Positions 51,761 to 59,088 of a stretch of 64,000 bases of DNA are shown one piece after another; the stretch's first letter is position 1; each line of letters opens with the position of its first letter. The notes under the pieces are model-generated. The model saw nothing but the letters and a program-made list of their open reading frames with translations, was not told where the DNA came from and did not search any database. Origin of the DNA: Phormidesmis sp963710175 (GTDB lineage: Bacteria; Cyanobacteriota; Cyanobacteriia; Phormidesmidales; Phormidesmidaceae); NCBI GenBank assembly GCA_963710175.1, contig CAVPZC010000001.1, positions 1,302,001 through 1,366,000 on the forward strand, in the 5' to 3' direction. The position numbers were made by a program, and so were the translations under genes.

Positions 51761-51977
51761 ACGTCAGTTCGGGATAAGAATAGCTAGAATGTGCCGTCGG
51801 GGATCTTTTCTCCCCTTACCAAGGGGAGATGCCGCAGGTAGAGGGGTTCCGGCTGAGCACAGAGCATGTCGCCAGAACCCCTCCCTTACGGTTCCCCTTG
51901 GTAAGGGGAACCCAGACCGGCTTTGATAGGAGAGATTTGAGCGGTTGACCATGAAACACCTTATCCCGAACTGACGT
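51761..51977. mobile_element. 217-bp MITE, copy 2
   Basis: Perfect terminal inverted repeats ACGTCAGTTCGGGATAAG. Flanking TATTTA at 51755-51760 and 51978-51983 forms the target duplication. Internal hairpins CCCCTTACCAAGGGG and CCCCTTGGTAAGGGG. The right end supplies bases of the guanine deaminase stop codon (51977-51979). No transposase encoded. Confidence 0.92.
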
Positions 51978-53329
51978 TATTTAGTCTCTCTCTGATAAGC
52001 GACCTCCCCCAAAATGTATGTTGCTTGAACTGCGCGATCGTCTCCCATCATCATTAATGAAAAGACACGGTCTGCTAATTCACTCAGCGTGACGGAGCTA
52101 GCGGCAGGATTGCGAAAGGCCATTAGCGGCGTGGCCCGCGAGTCGAGCACGATAAAGTCTGCTTCTTTACCCACCTCGAAGTTACCCAAGGTATCTTCCA
52201 GATAGAGCGCTCTCGCACCCCCTAGTGTCGCTAAAAATAGAGCTTTAAAGGGAGATAGCTTTTGCTGACGCAGCTGAGCAACTTTGTAGGCTTCATTGGC
52301 GGTTTGCAAGAGTGAAAAACTGGTGCCAGCCCCTACGTCTGTTCCTAAGCCTACTTTTACCGGGTACTCTGCTGATTTTGCCTGTTCTATCTTAAAGAGG
52401 CCGCTGCCGAGGAACAGGTTTGAAGTGGGGCAAAAGGCGATCGCGCTGCCCGTTTCAGAAAGCCGCTGAAATTCGGCATCCGTTAAATGCACGCCATGTG
52501 CGAAAACAGATCGCTCCTTCACCAGCCCCGCTTGGTCGTATGCATCTAAGTAGCCCTCGCAGCTCGGGAAAAGCTCTTTCACCCAGGCCACTTCATTCAC
52601 ATTTTCCGAAATATGTGTGTGCATGTACACATCTGGAAATTCCTTCAGCAGCTCTCCGGCTTTGCGCAGCTGCTCATTGGTAGAGGTAATCGCAAATCGG
52701 GGCGTAACCGCGTAGCGCAAGCGCCCTTTTTTATGCCACTTTTGGATTAAAGCTTTAGTTTCCCGATAGGCAGATTCTGCCGTGTCACAGATATATTCTG
52801 GAGCATTGCGATCCATCATCACCTTGCCCGCAATCATGCAGAGCTGACGCCGCTCAGCCGCCTCAAAAAAAGCCTCTACCGACTGTGGAAAAACAGCTGC
52901 AAACACTAGCGCTGTAGTCGTGCCGTTGCTCAGCAGCTGATCTAAAAAGATCTCGGCAACTTTCTCTGCGTAGGCTTCATCTTGAAATTTGCCCTCAGCA
53001 GGAAAAACGTACTGGCTTAGCCACTCCAGCAGCTGTTCCCCATAGGCCGCAATCATCTCAGTCTGAGGATAGTGAATATGCGTGTCAATAAATCCCGGCA
53101 TGATTAGCCGCTCAGCATAGACCGTAGTCGGCAAGTCCCCATATTCACTTTGCAGATCAGCGTAAGCGCCAAATGCCTGGATTCTACCGCCATTGAGCAC
53201 CAGCAGTCCGTCTGCTAGGTAGCGGGCGCTCTCTTCTTCGGGGGCGTAAAAAGGATCGTCTACAAAGTCTAAGAATGATCCGCGAATGGCCTTCGAAGGC
53301 CGATCTGATTGACTAGGTTGAGAGGTCAT
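51977..53329 (-). CDS. guaD: Guanine deaminase
   Basis: 450 aa. Amidohydrolase zinc ligands are visible: G-F-I-D-T-H-I-H-Y-P-Q, H-T-H-I-S-E-N, H-G-V-H-L and G-T-D-V-G-A-G. It converts guanine to xanthine and ammonia in the cytoplasm, providing nitrogen. Start ATG 53329 lies 12 bp after the small Q/Y-rich gene, so they may be cotranscribed with the EamA gene. The last codon and the TAA fall in the MITE target duplication and terminal repeat, so the native C terminus may have been slightly altered. Confidence 0.93.
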   Translation of the reverse strand: MTSQPSQSDRPSKAIRGSFLDFVDDPFYAPEEESARYLADGLLVLNGGRIQAFGAYADLQSEYGDLPTTVYAERLIMPGFIDTHIHYPQTEMIAAYGEQLLEWLSQYVFPAEGKFQDEAYAEKVAEIFLDQLLSNGTTTALVFAAVFPQSVEAFFEAAERRQLCMIAGKVMMDRNAPEYICDTAESAYRETKALIQKWHKKGRLRYAVTPRFAITSTNEQLRKAGELLKEFPDVYMHTHISENVNEVAWVKELFPSCEGYLDAYDQAGLVKERSVFAHGVHLTDAEFQRLSETGSAIAFCPTSNLFLGSGLFKIEQAKSAEYPVKVGLGTDVGAGTSFSLLQTANEAYKVAQLRQQKLSPFKALFLATLGGARALYLEDTLGNFEVGKEADFIVLDSRATPLMAFRNPAASSVTLSELADRVFSLMMMGDDRAVQATYILGEVAYQRETK

Positions 53330-53341
53330 CGGCTGAGACTA

Positions 53342-53617
53342 TTACTTTTTCTGATAGGACTGCTCTTGCTGAGCGTATTGCTTATCATCCGACTGGTAGG
53401 ACTGCTTCTCCTGGGGCTTAGCCTGGTTTGTTTGCTTGTCAGTGTAGCTGTAGTCAGTAGATTCTCGCTTGTCGTACTCTGACTGACCGCTGTAAGACTG
53501 CTCTGTTTGAGCTGAGCTGTAGTCTTGAGTGGCCGCTGTTGCAGATCGCGGCGACCCGATGAACGTGCCTACAGTGAGAAACGTAACGACAACTGCAATT
53601 AATAATCGACGAGTCAC
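53342..53617 (-). CDS. Small secreted Gln/Tyr/Ser-rich protein
   Basis: 91 aa. A signal peptide (hydrophobic 5-20) ends at A-T-A-A near residue 29. The mature part is low-complexity and hydrophilic, rich in Q, S, Y, K and D with repeated Q-S-Y motifs, and is probably disordered in the periplasm. No family recognised. It lies between the EamA gene (63 bp upstream) and guaD (12 bp downstream). Confidence 0.65.
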   Translation of the reverse strand: MTRRLLIAVVVTFLTVGTFIGSPRSATAATQDYSSAQTEQSYSGQSEYDKRESTDYSYTDKQTNQAKPQEKQSYQSDDKQYAQQEQSYQKK

Positions 53618-53680
53618 TTTGTTAGCGTCTCCTGGTTTTTGATTTTTGTTTTTGAATCTGGTTTTTGAATCTTATTGGGG

Positions 53681-54733
53681 TTAATCTACGGCGGCGTCCG
53701 CTTCTGACGGTTCAACAGTGGGTGTCTCAACCTGCTGGGGTAGGTTGGCGATCGCCGCTGCAATTTGCTCTCGCTGATTGACCAAATAAACGCTCACCAG
53801 CGTTAGCATGACGCCGATCCACTGAAAGTTAGTCAACAGCTCGCCCAAAAAGAGATAGCTGAACAACAGCGCAAACACAGGCGTCAAAAAGATTAGCGCG
53901 CTCACGCTCGTCATGTTGCCGTTAGCTGCCAGGTAAAAGAACATGCTGTAGGTCAGCGCGGTGCCAAAGATGGTGGCATAGGCTAAGCCAATCCAGTCAC
54001 CTGTTACCAGATTAGCGATCGGATACGGTTCCCAAATACCCGACATCACAGCCAGCGGAATCCCGCCTAGAATCATATGCCAGCCTGTCGCCACCAGCGG
54101 GTCGGCATGACGCTTCACATAGCCGATGATGATGGTGCCAAATGACATTGACAGGGCTGCTAAGAGCATGAGAAATTCCCCGCTTTGCATCAGCATAGAA
54201 ACATCAAAGTCACCGCCTTTTTCACCGTAGCCCTGAAGCGCTTGCAACCAGCTTTCTATGGGAATGCCGTTTTGCAAGAGACTGTAAATCCAGTTCGCCG
54301 GGAGACCGCACAGGCTAATACCCGCAATCCCGATAGCCAGGCCCAGCCAGCCCCAAAAACCGATCAAGTTGCCAAAGAGAATCCGGGCGAGTAAAGCCAC
54401 TACCAGCGGCTGAGCATCAATTAACACTGCGCCCAGGCCAGCGCCTGTGTTGACCAGTCCGGTTGTTAAGAGGCCTTGAAACATGGCCCCATCTACCACA
54501 GCAAACAGAATAATCCACAGCCATGCCTTCCAGGTTTTAGGCTGTGGTAGCTTAAGAGCGACGGCTACCATCAAGATTAAAATACCGGCAGGTAGCAGGC
54601 GAAACGCCGCCAAAAAGAGAGGCGATGTATGAGGAAGAATATACTTCATCGCTACCATTGCCGTTCCTAAAAAGAAGAAAGGAGCGACTAGAAAAATAGG
54701 AGATTTTGCCAGATTGGTCTTTTGAAGCTGCAT
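53681..54733 (-). CDS. EamA/DMT-family transporter
   Basis: 350 aa from ATG 54733. The frame is open to a TTG at 54883, but that part runs into the palindromic operator and is improbable as protein. Ten hydrophobic helices in two EamA repeats, G-A-x-L and P-V-F-A-L-L-F-S-Y-L-F-L-G-E typical motifs, then a Gln/Glu/Pro-rich cytoplasmic tail. Substrate unknown; the position upstream of guaD and behind the shared operator suggests a nitrogen compound or purine-related metabolite. Confidence 0.85.
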   Translation of the reverse strand: MQLQKTNLAKSPIFLVAPFFFLGTAMVAMKYILPHTSPLFLAAFRLLPAGILILMVAVALKLPQPKTWKAWLWIILFAVVDGAMFQGLLTTGLVNTGAGLGAVLIDAQPLVVALLARILFGNLIGFWGWLGLAIGIAGISLCGLPANWIYSLLQNGIPIESWLQALQGYGEKGGDFDVSMLMQSGEFLMLLAALSMSFGTIIIGYVKRHADPLVATGWHMILGGIPLAVMSGIWEPYPIANLVTGDWIGLAYATIFGTALTYSMFFYLAANGNMTSVSALIFLTPVFALLFSYLFLGELLTNFQWIGVMLTLVSVYLVNQREQIAAAIANLPQQVETPTVEPSEADAAVD

Positions 54734-54859
54734 AGGCTTACAGGGGGTATAGGCTGTAGTCGTCGTTGAACAGCGATGACTGTAGTCACAAGCGTAAAGG
54801 AAAGGCAATGCTGCGAACGATAAGCTCGCTACCAGACGAAAACAATGTTTACTATCAAG

Positions 54860-54883
54860 TTGTATGCTGCATTCTGTATACAA
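54860..54883. promoter_or_regulatory. Operator-like palindrome, double site (EamA gene)
   Basis: 54867-54883 matches TTGTATACTGTATACAA at 14 of 17 positions. An overlapping site at 54860-54876 matches at 12 of 17. It lies 127 bp upstream of the chosen start of the EamA gene. Confidence 0.6.
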
Positions 54884-54928
54884 TTAAGGCTATTGTTCAG
54901 AATTTGCTGGTAATGTCGCCAAAGTTCG

Positions 54929-55704
54929 TCACAGAGCTTTGAGGCCGGTAGCTGAGCTGCCTGGGGCGCGAATATCGGCAGAGAGGGGCGTGATCGCCCT
55001 GTCTCGATCTGGCAAAGCGCGAACCTGTTTAATTTCGCCGTGTGCTTTTAGCAGGGCTTCTACTCTTTTGCGAATCATAATGCCAGGGCGACCAGTGAAC
55101 ATGTGCTCTTCGCGGCTGGGGCCGAGCGGCACATCGTAGTCGGTCGATTCTAGAATGCGTTTGTCTTCTAAGGTGACGGCGCGCTCAAAGGCGATGACGC
55201 TATCGGCGGGCGTGTCGGCTTCGGTGTCGTTACGCAGGCAGAACTGCACCATTTGTGAAGTGCGATCGCTCACTGGCGTCATTGTATTTACTACAATAAC
55301 GTCAGTTCGGGATAAGAATAGCTAGAATGTGCCATCGGAGATCTTTTCTCCCCTTACCAAGGGGAGATGCCGCAGGCAGAGGGGTTCCGGCTGAGCACAG
55401 AGCATGTCGCCAGAACCCCTCCCTTACGGTTCCCCTTGGTAAGGGGAACCCAGACCGGCTTTGATAGGAGAGATTTGAGCGGTTGACCATGAAACACCTT
55501 ATCCCGAACTCAGGTTGCAATATGCTCCAGGCCATTTAGGTGACAGCAGCGATCGCGCACTGCCGCAGGCTGGCCCTGCTGATCTAGCCAAATGACTAGC
55601 GGTTCTCTCAGCAGTTCAAAAGGCTGCGGCCCTTCTGCTAGCCGCTGACGCGGCATGACAGGGTACCAAAAGCGGCGGAAGATGGGCTGCTGAGTAACTA
55701 ACAT
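54929..55704 (-). pseudogene. Rieske [2Fe-2S] oxygenase remnant, split by a MITE
   Basis: The N-terminal part (from ATG 55704, L-V-T-Q-Q-P-I-F-R-R-F-W-Y-P-V ... V-R-D-R-C-C-H) carries the first Rieske C-x-H. The C-terminal part (V-Q-F-C-L-R-N-D-T-E-A-D ... R-P-G-I-M-I-R-K-R-V-E) matches the end of ring-hydroxylating oxygenases. The middle, including the second C-x2-H and the mononuclear iron site, is absent. A 217-bp MITE sits between them. Removing it and one target copy gives one open frame of 183 aa, so the internal deletion probably came first. A full-length enzyme would be about 350 aa. Confidence 0.75.
55299..55515. mobile_element. 217-bp MITE, copy 3
   Basis: Left end ACGTCAGTTCGGGATAAG; right end reads ACCTGAGTTCGGGATAAG on the minus strand. 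Flanks are TACAATA (55292-55298) and TGCAATA (55516-55522), a 7-bp duplication with one change. Nearly identical to copy 2 internally, hence a recent mover. Inserted in the Rieske remnant. Confidence 0.9.
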
Positions 55705-55726
55705 ATGGGCATGTACGGACCTACAT

Positions 55727-55743
55727 TTGTATACTGTATACAA
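55727..55743. promoter_or_regulatory. Operator-like palindrome, perfect copy (Rieske gene)
   Basis: TTGTATACTGTATACAA, a perfect 17-bp palindrome around a central T. It lies 23 bp upstream of the Rieske ATG on the minus strand; a second partial match (GGTATACGA) is near 55770. Confidence 0.75.
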
Positions 55744-55887
55744 CTTACTTTAAAGTTGTTTTGTAGCTTGGTATACGAGACTTTAAGTATTGTCGCGACT
55801 ACAGATCTGCCTCTCTCGCCCCGCTCAATGGACAGGCTAGCCATTGAGCGGGGCGAGTCTTATTTACATCTCACCGAGCGTAAGTGG

Positions 55888-57321
55888 TTAGCCAAAGCGC
55901 ACAGCCTCAAACGCAAATCTGAAGATGAAGATGGCGGCTAAAACCCAGGTAATAACAGGAATTTCGCGAGAGCGTCCGGCGGCTAGCTTGGTAAACGGAT
56001 AAAGAATCAAACCTGCCGACAGCCCAGCGGCAATGGAAAAGCCCAGCGGAATAAAGAACATGGTGACAAAAGCGGGAATGGCCTCCGTCAGGTCGCCCCA
56101 GCGAATGCTGATCACGCTAGACATCATCAGTACGCCGACAATTAACAAAGCAGGGGCAGTGGCAAAGGCAGGAACAGCCTCAAAAATAGGCACAAATAAA
56201 AGCGCGATAACAAACATCACGCCAGCAACGACGGCAGTAAGACCGGTGCGCCCACCTTCAGAAACACCAGCCGCAGATTCGGCAAAAGTGGTGACAGTAG
56301 AAGTGCCCATGATTGCGCCTGCTGTTGTGGCGATCGCATCTGCCGACAGCGCCTGATTTGCCCGAGGCAACTCTCCTCTCTCGTCAATGTAGCCCGCCTG
56401 GGTACCCACCCCCATCAGCGTACCAATCGTATCGAACATATCGACGAACAAAAAGACCAGTAGAACCGCCAGAAAATCGATCAGATTGCTGCCGTTGATG
56501 CCGCCGAGCCCCACAAATGCCTGACCAAAGAGCGTAGAGGGAAACTCCGGAATAGCGACAATTCCTACAGGCGCTTGGGCAACTCCAAACACCCAGCCCA
56601 AAATCGCCGTACCGCCAATGCCCCACAGCAGCGCCCCCTTAATCCTTCTGACGATAAAGAAAACGGAGAGAAAAATGCCAAAGGTAGCCAGCAGCGTAGC
56701 CGGCTCTCTAAAGCTGCCAAAAGCGGTTTTGGTCACTTCGTTAGCGACAATCAGCCCCGCACCGCCAACCGCTGTGTCGCCGCTCAGCCCAATGTAGGCC
56801 AGAAACATGCCAATACCGACCGTTGTAGACGCTTTAATACAGGAGGGAACGGCTGCAATCAAATGGCGGCGAACATCTGTGACGGTAAGGGCAATAAAGA
56901 TAACGCCTTCAATCAGCACAGCAGCCAAAGCTACTCGCCAGTCGATTCCTAAACCCAAAACAACAGAATAGGCAAAAAAGGCGTTCGTACCCATACCGGG
57001 CGCTAGCACAAACGGATACTTGGCATAGATACCCATCACCAGAGTACCAATAGCAGCGGTGATGCCGGTTACAACAACCAGTTCTCGAAACAGGTCGCCT
57101 GATTCCTGCAAAAATACCGCATCCGACATAATTAGCGGATGCACCACCAAAATGTAGGCCATCGTCATAAAGGTGGTTAGCCCGGCCAAAATTTCGGTGC
57201 GAAAGTTGGTTTGGTGGTGCTCAAAGTTAAAATATTTGGCGACTTTTGCCTGCCATCCCGAATACGGTGGGGGTGACGAGCCCGGTGGCTTTTGATGAAT
57301 ATCGGTACTGGGCTGAGTCAT
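55888..57321 (-). CDS. NCS2-family purine permease (AzgA-like)
   Basis: 477 aa with about twelve hydrophobic helices. The AzgA-type signature is present: A-P-G-M-G-T-N-A-F-F-A-Y near residue 108 and I-K-A-S-T-T-V-G-I-G-M-F near residue 162, plus G-T-S-T-V-T-T-F-A-E-S-A-A-G-V-S. AzgA members carry adenine, guanine or hypoxanthine by proton symport across the inner membrane. Clustering with guaD makes guanine or hypoxanthine a likely cargo. A structured leader and an operator palindrome lie upstream. Confidence 0.92.
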   Translation of the reverse strand: MTQPSTDIHQKPPGSSPPPYSGWQAKVAKYFNFEHHQTNFRTEILAGLTTFMTMAYILVVHPLIMSDAVFLQESGDLFRELVVVTGITAAIGTLVMGIYAKYPFVLAPGMGTNAFFAYSVVLGLGIDWRVALAAVLIEGVIFIALTVTDVRRHLIAAVPSCIKASTTVGIGMFLAYIGLSGDTAVGGAGLIVANEVTKTAFGSFREPATLLATFGIFLSVFFIVRRIKGALLWGIGGTAILGWVFGVAQAPVGIVAIPEFPSTLFGQAFVGLGGINGSNLIDFLAVLLVFLFVDMFDTIGTLMGVGTQAGYIDERGELPRANQALSADAIATTAGAIMGTSTVTTFAESAAGVSEGGRTGLTAVVAGVMFVIALLFVPIFEAVPAFATAPALLIVGVLMMSSVISIRWGDLTEAIPAFVTMFFIPLGFSIAAGLSAGLILYPFTKLAAGRSREIPVITWVLAAIFIFRFAFEAVRFG

Positions 57322-57384
57322 AAAGATTCCCCGGAGAACAGTTTTTCTCTACCTGTGCAGAGCTGACAGTTTGGCTGACAGGAT

Positions 57385-57472
57385 AAAGCCTTGAGCCGAT
57401 AGAGTTTTACGACTCTACCGGGCGTCTCCCACGGGAGTTGTCGCATACATTACACACTTGCGGGTAGGCCTT
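57385..57472 (-). promoter_or_regulatory. Structured 5' leader of the NCS2 permease (candidate riboswitch)
   Basis: On the minus strand AAGGCC (57472-57467) pairs with GGCTTT (57390-57385), closing a domain with two inner hairpins. One is GCG-ACAA-CTCCC-GT-GGGAG-A-CGC (57444-57422). The other is CGGTAGAGT/ACTCTATCG (57420-57397). G-U pairs occur only in the minus-strand RNA, the sense of the permease mRNA. I do not see the conserved core of the classic guanine/adenine riboswitch. Confidence 0.45.
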
Positions 57473-57494
57473 GACCCAAAGGTAGATTTCAGCT

Positions 57495-57511
57495 TTGAAT
57501 ACTGTATACAA
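57495..57511. promoter_or_regulatory. Operator-like palindrome (NCS2 permease)
   Basis: TTGAATACTGTATACAA, 16 of 17 matches to the perfect copy at 55727. It lies 174 bp upstream of the permease start and just upstream of the structured leader, where its promoter should be. Confidence 0.7.
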
Positions 57512-57637
57512 ACTAAAAAAAGGGAACTGTGTTGTTCGCTACAGTATCGCACTGAGAAAGTCGCTGGACAGGGTTCTGTGAACTTATTTTCTGTGAACTT
57601 ATTTATAGTTTGTTTCCTTCAGGCAACAGACTCGAAG

Positions 57638-57709
57638 AAAGCTCAGCTTGACTGAGCTTTTGACTGAGCTTTTGACTGAGCTTTTGACTGAGCTTTTGAC
57701 TGAGCTTTC
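57638..57709 (+). terminator. Terminator-like hairpin with five tandem copies of its 3' arm
   Basis: AAAGCTCAG (57638-57646) and CTGAGCTTT (57652-57660) form a terminator stem with loop CTTGA. The segment GACTGAGCTTTT is then repeated five times (57650-57709, last copy ending TTTC). Each copy could serve as 3' arm, so slippage seems to have multiplied it. What transcript it ends is unknown. Confidence 0.6.
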
Positions 57710-57774
57710 TACAGGGAGCTTGCCAAAAGGCATCTGCCAAAAGGGAGCTGCCAGAAGGGACTATTATTTTATTT

Positions 57775-57791
57775 GTGTATACGGTATACAT
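57775..57791. promoter_or_regulatory. Operator-like palindrome (SH3-protein gene)
   Basis: TGTATAC-G-GTATACA at 57776-57790, 14 of 17 positions of the wider consensus. It lies about 110 bp upstream of the gene starting at 57900. Confidence 0.65.
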
Positions 57792-57899
57792 AAGGGGCGC
57801 TAGGAAAGAACCATTGAAAACAAGGCTGTAACCAGGGCGACTGTCTGACCCGAATCTCCCAGATACACTGCTACCTAATACGAAACGTTAGAGATCCGT

Positions 57900-58382
57900 A
57901 TGGCTACTATTAGGCGATTGTTGAGCGGACTGCTGTTAGCTGCCTTTACCGTTACGGTGGCTTTCACCATAGTAGTGATGCTACCGGCTGACGGCTGGGC
58001 AGCTGACTATCGGGGAAACCAGTCTATTAACCGGCCCGCTAGCCTAGTCGCTCCAGAGCCGGACGCTGAGATAGCGGTTTATCCGCAGCCCGAGGCGGGG
58101 CAAAGGCAGGTTGGGTATGGCGCGAACGGTGATGCGGTAACGATTTTAGAGCAGGTAAGTGACAATCAAAGCACGACTTGGAACCACATTCGCTTTGATA
58201 ATCCGCCCTATGCCGAGGGCTGGGTGCAGTCAGAATTTATTTTGACTACAGATGCCACTGGGCAAAGCCAGCAGAGTGCGGAGGGAAATCGCTATCTGGG
58301 CAATCGACAGTTTAAGTCTGAGCAGAAATCGCCTTTCAACTCTCAATCGGGTGCGCCATCCTACTCGCAGCGACAGAACTAA
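57900..58382 (+). CDS. Secreted SH3-like domain protein
   Basis: 160 aa. A signal peptide (hydrophobic 8-28) ends at G-W-A-A near residue 35. A bacterial SH3-type domain follows (about 55-115: A-N-G-D-A-V-T-I-L-E-Q ... W-N-H-I-R-F-D ... A-E-G-W-V-Q-S-E-F-I). The C terminus is Gln/Ser-rich and disordered. Such domains bind cell-wall or peptide ligands in the periplasm. Its stop overlaps the next start (TAATG). Confidence 0.78.
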   Translation: MATIRRLLSGLLLAAFTVTVAFTIVVMLPADGWAADYRGNQSINRPASLVAPEPDAEIAVYPQPEAGQRQVGYGANGDAVTILEQVSDNQSTTWNHIRFDNPPYAEGWVQSEFILTTDATGQSQQSAEGNRYLGNRQFKSEQKSPFNSQSGAPSYSQRQN

Positions 58383-59059
58383 TGGCTGACCCTGACGTGA
58401 GTTCGCTGGTGGGTGCTAGCCTGGTTGTAGAACATACCGTTCCGGCTGGGGAGGGGTTAGCTTTTCGCTGGTGGCACGCAAAGGTGACCCGAGCGGCCAA
58501 GAACTTTAAGGGACATGTTCGCACTGACCTGTGTGCGCCGGTAAGAGGGCAGCAGCCTAATCAGCCGATGAAGTGGTATTCTCTGGTTCACTTTGAGTCG
58601 CCTGAGCTGCTGAATAAATGGGTGAATTCGCGTGATCGCGAAGACTTGATCAGACTCGGACGTAAAACCTTTGCCTCCTACCAGTTTATCTCTTTTTCCA
58701 CCGGGCTCGAAGGCTGGTTTTCTCGTAGAACAGGTACCGAACAATCGGGGCTAGGGCCTCCTGCCTGGAAGCAAAATGCGGCAGTCATACTAGCGCTGTA
58801 CCCAACGGTGATTATCCAGTCGCTGTTGTTTTCGGCGCTGGGCCTCATGCAGTCCTGGTCGCTGCCAAACTCCATGATTATCAACAACATTATTACCTCT
58901 TCTGTTTTGACCTGGGGCGTGATGCCTTTGGTAACAAAGCTGCTGCGGTTTTGGCTTCAGCCCACCTACCAGCCCACGGCTTGGAAAACAGATGTGCTGG
59001 GTGCTGGCGCTGTGGTTGCGGCCTTGGGCTTAATGGTGGTTTTGTTTAATACATTTTAG
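58382..59059 (+). CDS. ABM-type (antibiotic biosynthesis monooxygenase-like) domain membrane protein
   Basis: 225 aa. Residues 10-115 look like a ferredoxin-like ABM domain (V-V-E-H-T-V-P-A-G-E then W-Y-S-L-V-H-F-E-S-P-E and a W-V-N-S-R-D-R segment). Three or so hydrophobic helices follow (about 137-225). These proteins are widespread and mostly uncharacterised. Coupled by one-base overlap to the SH3-protein gene. Confidence 0.75.
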   Translation: MADPDVSSLVGASLVVEHTVPAGEGLAFRWWHAKVTRAAKNFKGHVRTDLCAPVRGQQPNQPMKWYSLVHFESPELLNKWVNSRDREDLIRLGRKTFASYQFISFSTGLEGWFSRRTGTEQSGLGPPAWKQNAAVILALYPTVIIQSLLFSALGLMQSWSLPNSMIINNIITSSVLTWGVMPLVTKLLRFWLQPTYQPTAWKTDVLGAGAVVAALGLMVVLFNTF

Positions 59060-59088
59060 TTTCATGCACTTTGGATACAGGCAAACGT

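Noticed and set aside
55705..55941. 78-codon plus-strand ORF over the operator and the permease 3' end
   Set aside because: It begins next to the operator and ends inside the permease; composition is non-coding.
57458..57655. 65-codon plus-strand ORF upstream of the SH3 gene
   Set aside because: It overlaps the permease leader, the operator and the terminator and has no family resemblance.
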